Assembly: GCA_020636405.1 (NCBI GenBank)
Contig: JACJXW010000004.1
Coordinates: 1,922,001 to 1,986,000 of the forward strand
Reading direction: 5' to 3'
DNA length: 64,000 bases
Source of the DNA: Lewinellaceae bacterium
GTDB lineage: Bacteria > Bacteroidota > Bacteroidia > Chitinophagales > Saprospiraceae
A program made the position numbers and the translations under genes. Position 1 is the stretch's first letter; every line of letters starts with the position of its first letter. Under the pieces are notes generated by a model that was given only the letters and a program-made list of their open reading frames with translations, was not told the DNA's origin and made no database searches. Positions 38,463 to 47,269 of the stretch are shown here, one piece after another.

Positions 38463-39917
38463 ATGGAATTGAAAGAACTTATAAAACCGCTTGAAATAAT
38501 GGCAATGGAGGGCTCCGCCTCCCGAACTGTGGAGCAGCTCGATTTTGATTCGAGAAAAGTACGTCCCGGTAGCGTTTTTGTTGCGGTTAGAGGCACACAG
38601 GCCGACGGGCACCAGTTTATCGAAAAGGCCATCGGGCAGGGCGCAGCCACTGTAGTGGCGGAAGAACTGCCGGAGCAGCGCCGCCCGGAAGTAACGTACA
38701 TCAAGGTAGCCGATAGTGCAACGGCACTCGGCCAGATGGCGAACCTCTTTTTCGGGGAGCCGTCGAAAGCATTGAAATTGGTAGGAGTTACCGGCACGAA
38801 TGGGAAGACGACGACCGTGACCTTGTTGCACAGCCTCTTTACGGCGCTGGGCTACAAAGCGGGCCTGCTGTCGACCGTACGCAACCTCATCGGGCAGGAG
38901 CCCCTGGAAGCGACACACACGACGCCGGATGCGATAGCGGTCAATGGCCTTCTGCGGGAGATGGCAGATGCCGGCTGCGATTACGCCTTTATGGAGGTCA
39001 GCTCTCATGCCGCGCATCAGCGGCGTATTGCCGGGCTCCATTTCGCCGGCGCCATTTTTACCAATATCAGCCATGATCATTTAGATTATCATAAAACGTT
39101 TAAGGCATATATCGATGCCAAAAAAATGTTCTTTGACATTTTGCCCAAAACAGCCTTCGCCCTCGTCAATGCCGATGACAAGCGCGGCGGGGTAATGGTT
39201 CAGAATACCAGGGCAAGGAAGTACACCTACAGCCTGCGTTCCATGGCCAGTTTTAAGGCTAAGATACTGGACAACAGCATCAGCGGCCTGCATCTGGAAG
39301 TGGATGGCAGGGAGGTATTCAGCCGCCTCATCGGGGAGTTCAACGCTTACAACCTGCTGGCAGCCTACGGCGCCGCCGTCTTGCTGGATCAGGATGAAGT
39401 GGAAACGCTGACCGCACTCAGCCAGCTGGGCGCGGCGGAAGGGCGCTTCGATTATGTGGCCGGGGCCAACGGTAAGCGGACCGGCATCGTCGACTACGCC
39501 CATACGCCCGATGCACTGGAAAAAGTGCTCAGCACGATCCACCAGCTTCGGGCTGGAAACAGCCGGGTCATAACCGTGGTGGGGTGTGGCGGAGACCGGG
39601 ACAAGGCCAAGCGGCCTAAAATGGCTAAAGTAGCCTGCGATTACAGTGACCAGGTGGTGCTCACCTCGGATAACCCGAGAAGCGAGGACCCCAATGCCAT
39701 CATCGCAGATATGCAGGCCGGAGTGCCGCCTTATGCTTCCCGGAAAGTACTGGTAATAACCGGCCGGCGCGATGCTATTCGCACCGCCTGCCGGCTGGCA
39801 GAGGCGGATGACATCATCCTGGTAGCGGGTAAAGGACACGAAAAATACCAGGAGGTTAACGGCGTGAGGCATCCTTTTGATGACAAAGCGGTACTGGCGG
39901 AAGCACTGGCGGAATGA
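38463..39917 (+). CDS. murE: UDP-MurNAc-tripeptide synthetase MurE
   Basis: 484 residues. The ATP-binding GVTGTNGKTTTVTLL, the central-domain SSHAAHQRRIAGLHFAGAIF (with the Mur ligase histidine region) and C-terminal TSDNPRSEDP (DNPR at 403-406) are present. DNPR is the signature of ligases that add meso-diaminopimelate, so the wall should be of the DAP type. The enzyme is cytosolic. It is 194 bases after ftsI, a gap that holds ggttgatt repeats, and mraY follows. Confidence 0.95.
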   Translation: MELKELIKPLEIMAMEGSASRTVEQLDFDSRKVRPGSVFVAVRGTQADGHQFIEKAIGQGAATVVAEELPEQRRPEVTYIKVADSATALGQMANLFFGEPSKALKLVGVTGTNGKTTTVTLLHSLFTALGYKAGLLSTVRNLIGQEPLEATHTTPDAIAVNGLLREMADAGCDYAFMEVSSHAAHQRRIAGLHFAGAIFTNISHDHLDYHKTFKAYIDAKKMFFDILPKTAFALVNADDKRGGVMVQNTRARKYTYSLRSMASFKAKILDNSISGLHLEVDGREVFSRLIGEFNAYNLLAAYGAAVLLDQDEVETLTALSQLGAAEGRFDYVAGANGKRTGIVDYAHTPDALEKVLSTIHQLRAGNSRVITVVGCGGDRDKAKRPKMAKVACDYSDQVVLTSDNPRSEDPNAIIADMQAGVPPYASRKVLVITGRRDAIRTACRLAEADDIILVAGKGHEKYQEVNGVRHPFDDKAVLAEALAE

Positions 39918-40008
39918 TTTTCGTTTTCTTTGCCGATCCTTCAGGCCTACACAACGCTTTCCAGCAGGGAATTCCTATTTTTGGGGCCTCACCTCAATAC
40001 AGACGAAC

Positions 40009-41280
40009 ATGCTAATTGAACTTGTAGATTGGTTGACCAGACAATTTGGGGATATTAAGGGGTCCGGGCTTTTCCACTACATCACCTTCCGGGCGGGAAT
40101 TGCGGCCATCCTCTCCCTGACGATCTCTATGGTCTTCGGAGGGCGGATCATCGGCTTCCTCCAACGCCTGCAGGTGGGAGAAACCGTCAGAGACCTTGGC
40201 CTGGCCGGTGAAAAGCAAAAGGAAGGGACCCCCACCATGGGCGGCGTGATCATCATTATGGCGATCATCATCCCTTGCCTGCTGCTCGCCCGGCTGGACA
40301 ACGTGTACATCGTCCTGCTCGTCATCAGCACCATCTGGATGGCAACCATCGGTTTTATCGATGATTACATCAAGGTCTTCCTCAAAAACAAGGAAGGCCT
40401 GCGCGGACACTTTAAAGTATTGGGACAAGTAGGGCTGGGCCTGCTGATCGCTCTGACCATGATCTTCAGTGATAAGATCGTCGTGCGCATGGATGTGGAA
40501 GAGGCCGACGAACTGGGATACACCGAACTCATCGGCGATACCATCCTGGTGGAGAATGCCGCTAATCCTTTTGCTCCGGCCGAAGAAAAAGGCGATTACA
40601 AGGCCAACCTGACCAACGTTCCTTTTCTAAAGGGAAACCGGCTGGACTACGCCTGGCTCCTTCCCTTCGAAAAACAAAAGGATTCCCGGTGGGTATGGCT
40701 ACTTTTCGTTCCCCTGGTCATCTTCGTGGTGACGGCCGTATCGAATGCCGCCAACCTGACCGATGGGCTCGACGGACTGGCAACCGGCGTCTCCGGCATC
40801 ATCGGGGCAACGTTGGGTATCTTTGCCTACGTTTCCGGTAATGCGATCGCCGCCAACTACCTCAATATCCTCCACCTGCCAGGTACCGGGGAACTGCTGA
40901 TCTTCTCCGCCTGTTTTGTGGGGGCGTGCCTGGGCTTCCTCTGGTACAACGCCAATCCCGCGCAGGTATTTATGGGAGATACCGGCAGCCTTACCTTGGG
41001 AGGGATCATCGCAGCCATGAGTATCCTGCTGCGCAAAGAGCTGCTGATTCCTATCCTGTGCGGCATCTTCCTGGTAGAAAACCTGTCGGTAGTCCTTCAG
41101 GTGGCCTATTTCAAGTATACCAAGCGAAAGTACGGCGAAGGGCGCCGCATTTTCCTGATGTCCCCCCTGCATCACCACTACCAGAAAAAAGGAATGCCCG
41201 AGGTAAAGATTGTTATCCGCTTCTGGATCATCGGCATCCTACTGGCGGTATTTACGATCATAACCCTGAAGATCAGGTAA
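40009..41280 (+). CDS. mraY: Phospho-MurNAc-pentapeptide transferase MraY
   Basis: 423 residues starting MLIELVDWLTRQFG. About ten membrane segments and the family motifs: TPTMGGVIII, FIDDYIKV, NLTDGLDGLA, MGDTGSLTLGG and MSPLHHHYQKKG. It transfers phospho-MurNAc-pentapeptide to undecaprenyl phosphate, making lipid I. The frame is open upstream to 39877 within murE, but the family N-terminus fits the ATG at 40009. Between ~150 and 215 there is an extra charged, partly soluble insertion (VEEADELGYTELIGDTI), which I recall as usual in Bacteroidota MraY. Confidence 0.95.
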   Translation: MLIELVDWLTRQFGDIKGSGLFHYITFRAGIAAILSLTISMVFGGRIIGFLQRLQVGETVRDLGLAGEKQKEGTPTMGGVIIIMAIIIPCLLLARLDNVYIVLLVISTIWMATIGFIDDYIKVFLKNKEGLRGHFKVLGQVGLGLLIALTMIFSDKIVVRMDVEEADELGYTELIGDTILVENAANPFAPAEEKGDYKANLTNVPFLKGNRLDYAWLLPFEKQKDSRWVWLLFVPLVIFVVTAVSNAANLTDGLDGLATGVSGIIGATLGIFAYVSGNAIAANYLNILHLPGTGELLIFSACFVGACLGFLWYNANPAQVFMGDTGSLTLGGIIAAMSILLRKELLIPILCGIFLVENLSVVLQVAYFKYTKRKYGEGRRIFLMSPLHHHYQKKGMPEVKIVIRFWIIGILLAVFTIITLKIR

Positions 41281-41329
41281 TTAAAGTGTATAGGGGCTTT
41301 AGTGTATCAGTGGGTTCTTTTCCATCTCA

Positions 41330-41370
41330 CTGCAACACCAATACACCAATACACTAATACACCAATACAA
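41330..41370. repeat. Short tandem repeat (acaccaat units) abutting the murD start
   Basis: Five to six units of acaccaat/acactaat run directly into the murD start codon, replacing any normal ribosome-binding site. Confidence 0.65.
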
Positions 41371-42678
41371 ATGAAGCTCACATTCCTCGGCGCCGGCGAG
41401 AGCGGCATAGGAGCGGCCTTACTGGCTAAAAAACATGGGCATGATGTCTTCGTCTCCGACCGTGGGGCGATCAACGAAGTGTACAAGCACGAGCTGGAAA
41501 GCCACGGCATACTGTACGAAGAACAGCAGCACAGCTGGGAACGCATTGTACAGGCCGGTGAAGTGGTAAAAAGCCCTGGCATTCCGGACCACGTGCCGAT
41601 CATAAAAGAACTGGTAAGCAAAGGCATACCGGTGATCTCAGAAATTGAATTTGCGGGCCGTTACACTACGGCAAAGCTGATCGGAATAACCGGCAGCAAC
41701 GGCAAAACGACCACCACCCGCCTGGCCCACCACCTGCTGACAACAGCGGGGCTTGATGCCGGGATGGCGGGAAACGTGGGCAAGAGCTTTGCCCGAAGCC
41801 TCAGCGAGGAGCACCAATACCCCTACTACGTACTGGAGCTCAGCAGTTTTCAGCTGGACGGCATCCGGGGCTTTCGCCCTGATATTGCCTTGTTGCTCAA
41901 CATTACGCCGGACCATCTCGACCGCTATGAGTACCGGATGGAGAATTACATCCGCTCGAAGTTCCGGATCGCGATGAATCAGCAGCCGGAAGATGTATTC
42001 CTTTATAATGCGGAGGATGAACACATCGGAGCACACCTGCAGTCCAATCGGCTCAGGCCCCGGTTGCTGCCCATCAGCAGCAGGATGATCGAAGGACATC
42101 TGCTGCACGTCGGAGACAGCACCTTTGATATGCGGGAAAGCAGCCTCCGGGGCCGGCATAATTATATGAATGCCCTGTTCGCCCTGAGCGCTGCCAAACT
42201 GTGGGGGGCCGGTGATGAAGCTCTGCAGCAGGGGTTGAACACCTTTGTCAATGTGGCCCACCGAATGGAACGGGTAGCCATCATCGACGGAGTGGAGTAC
42301 ATCAACGACAGCAAAGCCACAAATGTGGATGCCGTCTACTATGCCCTGGAAGCCATGGAAAAACCGGTGGTGTGGATCGCCGGCGGCCAGGATAAAGGCA
42401 ACGACTATGGCCCGCTGATGGAACTGGTGAAAAGCAAGGTGCGCGCCCTGGTATGCCTGGGTGTTGATAACCGGAAATTGCTGGAAACCTTTGCCGGCCT
42501 GCCGGCCGTTGAGGCAAACAGTGCCGAAGCGGCAGTGGCACAGGCCGCCCGGCTGGCCCGGACGGGAGATGCGGTATTGTTATCGCCGGCATGCGCCAGT
42601 TTCGACCTTTTCAAAAATTATGAAGACCGCGGGGAGCAGTTTAAAACAGCGGTCCAATTGAGAAAAAAAACAGAATAA
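41371..42678 (+). CDS. murD: UDP-MurNAc-L-alanine--D-glutamate ligase MurD
   Basis: 435 residues. The N-terminal Rossmann motif LGAGESGIGAALLAKKHG, the ATP-binding GITGSNGKTTTTRLAHHLL, NITPDHLDRYE and the C-terminal NDSKATNVDAVYYAL with AGGQDKG identify MurD, which adds D-Glu to UDP-MurNAc-L-Ala. I chose the ATG at 41371; the longer frame from 41302 would translate a simple repeat. It is cytosolic, between mraY and ftsW. Confidence 0.95.
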   Translation: MKLTFLGAGESGIGAALLAKKHGHDVFVSDRGAINEVYKHELESHGILYEEQQHSWERIVQAGEVVKSPGIPDHVPIIKELVSKGIPVISEIEFAGRYTTAKLIGITGSNGKTTTTRLAHHLLTTAGLDAGMAGNVGKSFARSLSEEHQYPYYVLELSSFQLDGIRGFRPDIALLLNITPDHLDRYEYRMENYIRSKFRIAMNQQPEDVFLYNAEDEHIGAHLQSNRLRPRLLPISSRMIEGHLLHVGDSTFDMRESSLRGRHNYMNALFALSAAKLWGAGDEALQQGLNTFVNVAHRMERVAIIDGVEYINDSKATNVDAVYYALEAMEKPVVWIAGGQDKGNDYGPLMELVKSKVRALVCLGVDNRKLLETFAGLPAVEANSAEAAVAQAARLARTGDAVLLSPACASFDLFKNYEDRGEQFKTAVQLRKKTE

Positions 42679-42770
42679 TACCCCCGGATTTGGGGGAAAG
42701 GGCAGCGGGAGCCGGTAAATGCCGGCCCATTACCCAAAACTCAGAATAACAGGAAGAGAAAACACTTTTT

Positions 42771-43904
42771 ATGTCGCTAGGAACGAGAATATATGCAGAA
42801 TTGAGGGGTGACCGCACCATCTGGGCCATCATGGCCGTGCTGGCTATTTTCTCTATCCTGTTGGTATACAGTTCTACCGGGACACTGGCTTATCGGGAGA
42901 TGAGCGGCAATACGGAGACCCTGCTGGTGAAACACTTCATGATCGTGGTGGGTGGGTTGTTCCTGGCTTACATGGCCCACATGATGCATTATCTGAAGTA
43001 CTCTAAAGCGGCGCCGTATCTGCTGGCGCTGGCGGTGCCGTTGCTGTTGTACACCATCGCTTTTGGGACGGATATCAACGATGCCCGGCGCTGGATCGAA
43101 GTGCCTTTTGTCGGGATTACTTTCCAGACGTCGGACTTTGCCAAGCTGTCCCTCATTTTGTTTGTGGCCAGGGCCATTTCGAGCAAGCAGGAGTACATCA
43201 AAGACTTCAACAGTGCTTTCCTGCCGATCATACTGCCGGTGCTCCTCATCTGCGGGTTGATCGCTCCGGCGGACCTTTCCTCGGCCATACTGTTGTTTTT
43301 TACCTGTGTGGCTATGATGTTCGTGGGAAGGGTAGCGATGCAATACATTATTCTCCTGCTTCTGCTGGGCATCGTCGTCTTTGCGATGCTGGTGCTGCTC
43401 GGAGAGTTTTTTCCGGATGTGGTGCGGTCCGAGACCTGGGTCAACCGGGTTCGCGACTTCATAGAGCAACCGGATGGCGGTTATCAGGTACAGCAGGCCA
43501 AGATCGCTATGGCGAATGGGGAATGGCTGGGCCTGGGGCCAGGCAACAGTATTCAGCGGAATTACCTGCCTTCGCCCTATTCGGATTTCATCTATGCCAT
43601 CGTAGTGGAGGAGTATGGGATCTTTATTGGCATTCTGATCATTCTGCTATACGTACTGCTGTTCTTCCGGGCTACCCGCCTGGTGACCAAAAGCCCCAAA
43701 GCCTTTGGCGCCATGCTGGCCATCGGGCTGAGTATCAGCCTTGTCCTGCAGGCGTTTGTCAATATAGCCGTGTCCGTTCACCTGGTGCCGGTCACGGGGG
43801 TTACCCTGCCGATGATCAGTATGGGCGGTACGTCGATCCTGTTTACCTGTATTTCGTTCGGGATCATTTTGAGTGTGAGCAAGTATATCGAGTCGGTGAG
43901 TTAA
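42771..43904 (+). CDS. ftsW: Septal peptidoglycan polymerase FtsW (SEDS family)
   Basis: 377 residues with about ten membrane helices. SEDS hallmarks: DARRWIEVPFVGITFQTSDF, AKLSLILFVA, the large periplasmic loop with GYQVQQAKIAMANGEWLGLG and NYLPSPYSDFIYAIVVEEYG, and HLVPVTGVTLPMISMGGTS. FtsW polymerises lipid II at the septum together with FtsI. It lies in the standard place between murD and murG. Confidence 0.95.
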   Translation: MSLGTRIYAELRGDRTIWAIMAVLAIFSILLVYSSTGTLAYREMSGNTETLLVKHFMIVVGGLFLAYMAHMMHYLKYSKAAPYLLALAVPLLLYTIAFGTDINDARRWIEVPFVGITFQTSDFAKLSLILFVARAISSKQEYIKDFNSAFLPIILPVLLICGLIAPADLSSAILLFFTCVAMMFVGRVAMQYIILLLLLGIVVFAMLVLLGEFFPDVVRSETWVNRVRDFIEQPDGGYQVQQAKIAMANGEWLGLGPGNSIQRNYLPSPYSDFIYAIVVEEYGIFIGILIILLYVLLFFRATRLVTKSPKAFGAMLAIGLSISLVLQAFVNIAVSVHLVPVTGVTLPMISMGGTSILFTCISFGIILSVSKYIESVS

Positions 43905-43914
43905 ATATGGAACA

Positions 43915-45036
43915 TTGAACCCAAAACCAAAAATAATAATCTCCGGCGGTGGTACCGGCGGCCATATTTTCCCCGCTATTGCCATCGCTGATGCGATAAA
44001 AGAAAAGCAGCCCGATGCCGAGATCCTCTTTGTTGGGGCTCGAGGCAAGATGGAGATGGAGAAGGTCCCGAAAGCGGGATACCCCATCGAAGGGCTGTGG
44101 ATCAGCGGTTTTCACCGCCAGTTGACATTGCGGAATCTGCTGTTTCCCCTCAAGCTGCTGAGCAGCCTGCTGAAGTCCTGGAGCATCATCAGCCGGTTCA
44201 GGCCGGACGTGGTGGTCGGCGTCGGCGGCTTCGCCAGCGGGCCCCTGCTGGAAGTGGCCACCCGGCGTGGCATTCCCTCCCTTATTCAGGAGCAGAACTC
44301 CTATGCCGGAGTGACCAACCGCCTGCTGGCGAAAAAGGTGGACAAAGTGTGCGTTGCTTATCCGGGCATGGAACGATTTTTCCCCGAGGAAAAGATCATC
44401 CTGGCGGGAAATCCGGTGCGCAAAGCGCTGCAGGAAAGCCTGGTGAGCCGCGAGGAGGGCGCCCGGTATTTCGGGCTGGACCCGGAGCGGCCGATATTGC
44501 TCGTCTTCGGAGGAAGCCTTGGCGCCCGGTCGATCAACCAGGCCATGGCCTCCAACGTGGCCGCCCTGAAAGAAAGGCCGGAGGTACAGATGCTCTGGCA
44601 ATACGGGCAGCTCTACGAAGAGCAGTTTGGCCAATGTGAAACCGCCCACCTGCCCAACGTAAAGGCGCAGCCTTTCATCGACCGGATGGACCTGGCTTAC
44701 GCCATGGCCGATGTGATCATCTGCCGCTCGGGCGCACTGGCCATCTCGGAGCTTTACTTCGCCGGCAAACCGGCCATTTTCATTCCTTCACCAAACGTGG
44801 CGGAGGACCACCAGACGATGAATGCCATGGCTTTGGTGGATGCCGGCGCCGCCTGGGTCGTGCGCGATGACGAAGCCAGGGAACTGGCCATTGTCAAAGC
44901 ACTGGAACTGCTGAACGACAAAAATGCAAGGACGCAGCTGAGCGAAAATATCCGGAAGCTGGCCATGCCCGATGCCGCCGCCCGTATTGCCGGCGAGGTG
45001 CTGAGCCTGGCCCAAACTAATGCGAAAAGACGATGA
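43915..45036 (+). CDS. murG: Lipid II synthase MurG (TTG start)
   Basis: 373 residues. N-terminal IIISGGGTGGHIFPAIAIA and the GT-B acceptor/donor motifs GVGGFASGPLLEVATRRG, LIQEQNSYAGVTNR and CRSGALAISEL mark MurG, which adds GlcNAc to lipid I. The only possible start before the GGGTGGH loop is the TTG at 43915: the frame has no ATG or GTG between it and a TGA at 43897. TTG may keep its level low. It overlaps murC by 4 bases (ATGA). Confidence 0.95.
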   Translation: MNPKPKIIISGGGTGGHIFPAIAIADAIKEKQPDAEILFVGARGKMEMEKVPKAGYPIEGLWISGFHRQLTLRNLLFPLKLLSSLLKSWSIISRFRPDVVVGVGGFASGPLLEVATRRGIPSLIQEQNSYAGVTNRLLAKKVDKVCVAYPGMERFFPEEKIILAGNPVRKALQESLVSREEGARYFGLDPERPILLVFGGSLGARSINQAMASNVAALKERPEVQMLWQYGQLYEEQFGQCETAHLPNVKAQPFIDRMDLAYAMADVIICRSGALAISELYFAGKPAIFIPSPNVAEDHQTMNAMALVDAGAAWVVRDDEARELAIVKALELLNDKNARTQLSENIRKLAMPDAAARIAGEVLSLAQTNAKRR

Positions 45037-46394
45037 ACCTGAAGGATATCAAAAAGGTGTACTTCATCGGGATCGGGGGGATCGGCATGAGCGCACTGGC
45101 GCGCTACTTCAACGGAAGAGGCGTCGAAGTACATGGATACGACAAAACAGAAACCCTGCTCACCAAAAAGTTGGTGGAAGAAGGGATGCAGATACATTAT
45201 ACCGAGGACCTGGGCCTGGTGCCCGAAGGGATAAGCCTGGTAGTTTACACCCCGGCAGTGCCCGCCACCCATAAGGAACTCGTTTTCCTGAGGGGACAGG
45301 GCGTGCCCGTAAAAAAAAGGGCGGAGGTGCTGGGCATCATCAGCCGCGGGATGAAAACCGTGGCCGTAGCCGGCACCCACGGGAAAACGACCACTTCCTC
45401 GATCTTGACACATTTGTTGCGTTGCGGCGGTATTGATTGTACGGCCTTCCTGGGAGGCATTGTTACCAACTTCGGCTCCAATTTCGTCGAAGGGCAATCG
45501 GACTGGGTAGTTGTGGAAGCCGACGAGTTCGACCGCTCGTTCCTCCACCTCAGCCCGAACATAGCGATCATCCTCTCGATGGATGCCGACCACCTGGACA
45601 TTTACGGCGATCGGGAAACGCTCCTGGAGACGGGCTTCCGGGCCTTCGCCGCCAAAGTGGAAAAAGGGGGGCGCTTGTACATTCACTACCAGTGGCAGGA
45701 ACAGTTGGGCGACTGGCCTTTTGTAGAGAGCTACGGCATCGGCGGAGGAACATACCGCTCCGGGAACGTGCGGGTAGAAGACGGGTATTTCACTTTCGAC
45801 TACCAGAGCCCTTCTCACCGCATCGACGGCCTGCAACTGGCTATGGCGGGCCGGCACAATGTGGAGAATGCAACCGCTGCCCTGACGGTAGCACTGCAGC
45901 TGGGGGTAGGGGAGCAGGCTATTCGCGAAGGCCTGCGCAGCTTCCGCGGGATTCGCCGCCGCTTTGAAATACTTTACCGTTCGGAAGGCAGGGCCTATGT
46001 CGATGATTACGCCCACCATCCGTCCGAACTGGAAGCTGCCATCGGCGCAGCACGGGAGTTATTTCCGGGGAAAAAGATCACCGGCATTTTTCAGCCGCAT
46101 CTTTTCTCGCGCACCCGTGATTTTGCCGATGGTTTTGCCGCAGCCCTCGACCAGTTGGATGAGATCCTGCTGATGGAGATCTATCCCGCGCGGGAACTAC
46201 CCATCGAAGGAGTTGATTCTCAATGGCTGCTGGGCAAAATGAAAAACGGGAACAAACGCCTGGTAAGCAAGGCGGCCTTGCTGGAGGAGATAGAAATTGC
46301 TCATCCGGAGGTGCTGCTGACCCTGGGCGCCGGCGATATTGATACGTTCAGAGAACCGATAAAAGCATATTTCGAAAAAAACAGGCATTCATGA
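45033..46394 (+). CDS. murC: UDP-MurNAc--L-alanine ligase MurC
   Basis: 453 residues. GIGGIGMSALARYFNGRG at the N-terminus, the ATP loop VAGTHGKTTTSSILTHLL, EADEFDRSFLHLSP, DDYAHHPSELEA and FQPHLFSRTRDF are MurC motifs. It adds L-Ala to UDP-MurNAc, the first step of the stem peptide. ATGA overlaps at both ends (murG upstream, ftsQ downstream) suggest tight translational coupling. Confidence 0.95.
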   Translation: MNLKDIKKVYFIGIGGIGMSALARYFNGRGVEVHGYDKTETLLTKKLVEEGMQIHYTEDLGLVPEGISLVVYTPAVPATHKELVFLRGQGVPVKKRAEVLGIISRGMKTVAVAGTHGKTTTSSILTHLLRCGGIDCTAFLGGIVTNFGSNFVEGQSDWVVVEADEFDRSFLHLSPNIAIILSMDADHLDIYGDRETLLETGFRAFAAKVEKGGRLYIHYQWQEQLGDWPFVESYGIGGGTYRSGNVRVEDGYFTFDYQSPSHRIDGLQLAMAGRHNVENATAALTVALQLGVGEQAIREGLRSFRGIRRRFEILYRSEGRAYVDDYAHHPSELEAAIGAARELFPGKKITGIFQPHLFSRTRDFADGFAAALDQLDEILLMEIYPARELPIEGVDSQWLLGKMKNGNKRLVSKAALLEEIEIAHPEVLLTLGAGDIDTFREPIKAYFEKNRHS

Positions 46395-47185
46395 TCAGGA
46401 GCCTACATATCAGTACGGAAACACTGCGAACCCTGAAGCGGATCGGCTGGGGCGTCCTGGTGATCGCGGGCGCCGCTATGGTGATCTCTGCAGTAGAACG
46501 CAAAGAGGCGAGCACCGTTTCCGAATTGATGATCGAAGTGGAGCCCCTGCCCAACGGTGAATTGCTGATCAACGGCCCGGATGTGCGCCTGGCTATCGAA
46601 CGCAGTTTTGGCTATCGCCTCGAAGGGCTGGCCATAGGGTCCATCGATGTTCAGCGCCTGGAAAAGGCCCTGGAGTCCGAGCCGTTCATCCTCGATGCCG
46701 ATGTGTATATCGGCGCCAATAACCGGATGAAGGTCGGCGTCGTACAACGGCAACCCGTACTGCGGGTCATGGATAACAACGGCCTGAACTATTACCTGGA
46801 CGATAAAGGCATTAAGATGCCCTTGTCCCCGCACTTTGCTGCCAAGGTGATCGTAGCGACGGGCAACTTGCCCCCTCATGAGCCGAAATTCCTGGACCGA
46901 AAGCGCAATACCCTGAAGGATGCCTTCCTGCTGGCGAATAAGATCCGGGAGGATGAATTCCTGAACGCCCTGATCGAACAGATACATGTGAGCAACCGCG
47001 GAGAGCTGACCCTGGTGCCCAAAGTGGGCAAACAAAAGATCATTTTCGGCAAATTCGAGTCGGCGGACAAGAAACTGAACCGTTTGAAGGCCTTCTACCG
47101 GGAAGCCTTGCCCTATGAGGGGTGGAACAAATACTCGGAGATCAGCCTGCAATACGATGGGCAGGTGGTCTGCAAGAAACGATAA
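46391..47185 (+). CDS. ftsQ: Cell division protein FtsQ
   Basis: 264 residues: a short basic N-terminus, one membrane helix (about 17-36) and a periplasmic part with a POTRA-like start and the FtsQ beta domain (VGVVQRQPVLRVMDNNGLNY and YLDDKGIKMPLS). FtsQ is the divisome scaffold for FtsL/FtsB. It overlaps murC by 4 bases and precedes ftsA, the conserved order. Confidence 0.9.
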   Translation: MIRSLHISTETLRTLKRIGWGVLVIAGAAMVISAVERKEASTVSELMIEVEPLPNGELLINGPDVRLAIERSFGYRLEGLAIGSIDVQRLEKALESEPFILDADVYIGANNRMKVGVVQRQPVLRVMDNNGLNYYLDDKGIKMPLSPHFAAKVIVATGNLPPHEPKFLDRKRNTLKDAFLLANKIREDEFLNALIEQIHVSNRGELTLVPKVGKQKIIFGKFESADKKLNRLKAFYREALPYEGWNKYSEISLQYDGQVVCKKR

Positions 47186-47269
47186 GCATTATCGGTATTT
47201 AACAGATATACCAGCTAATTCATAACCGTGCGAAAACTACAAAAACTAAAGAACCAAAATTAATTACGC

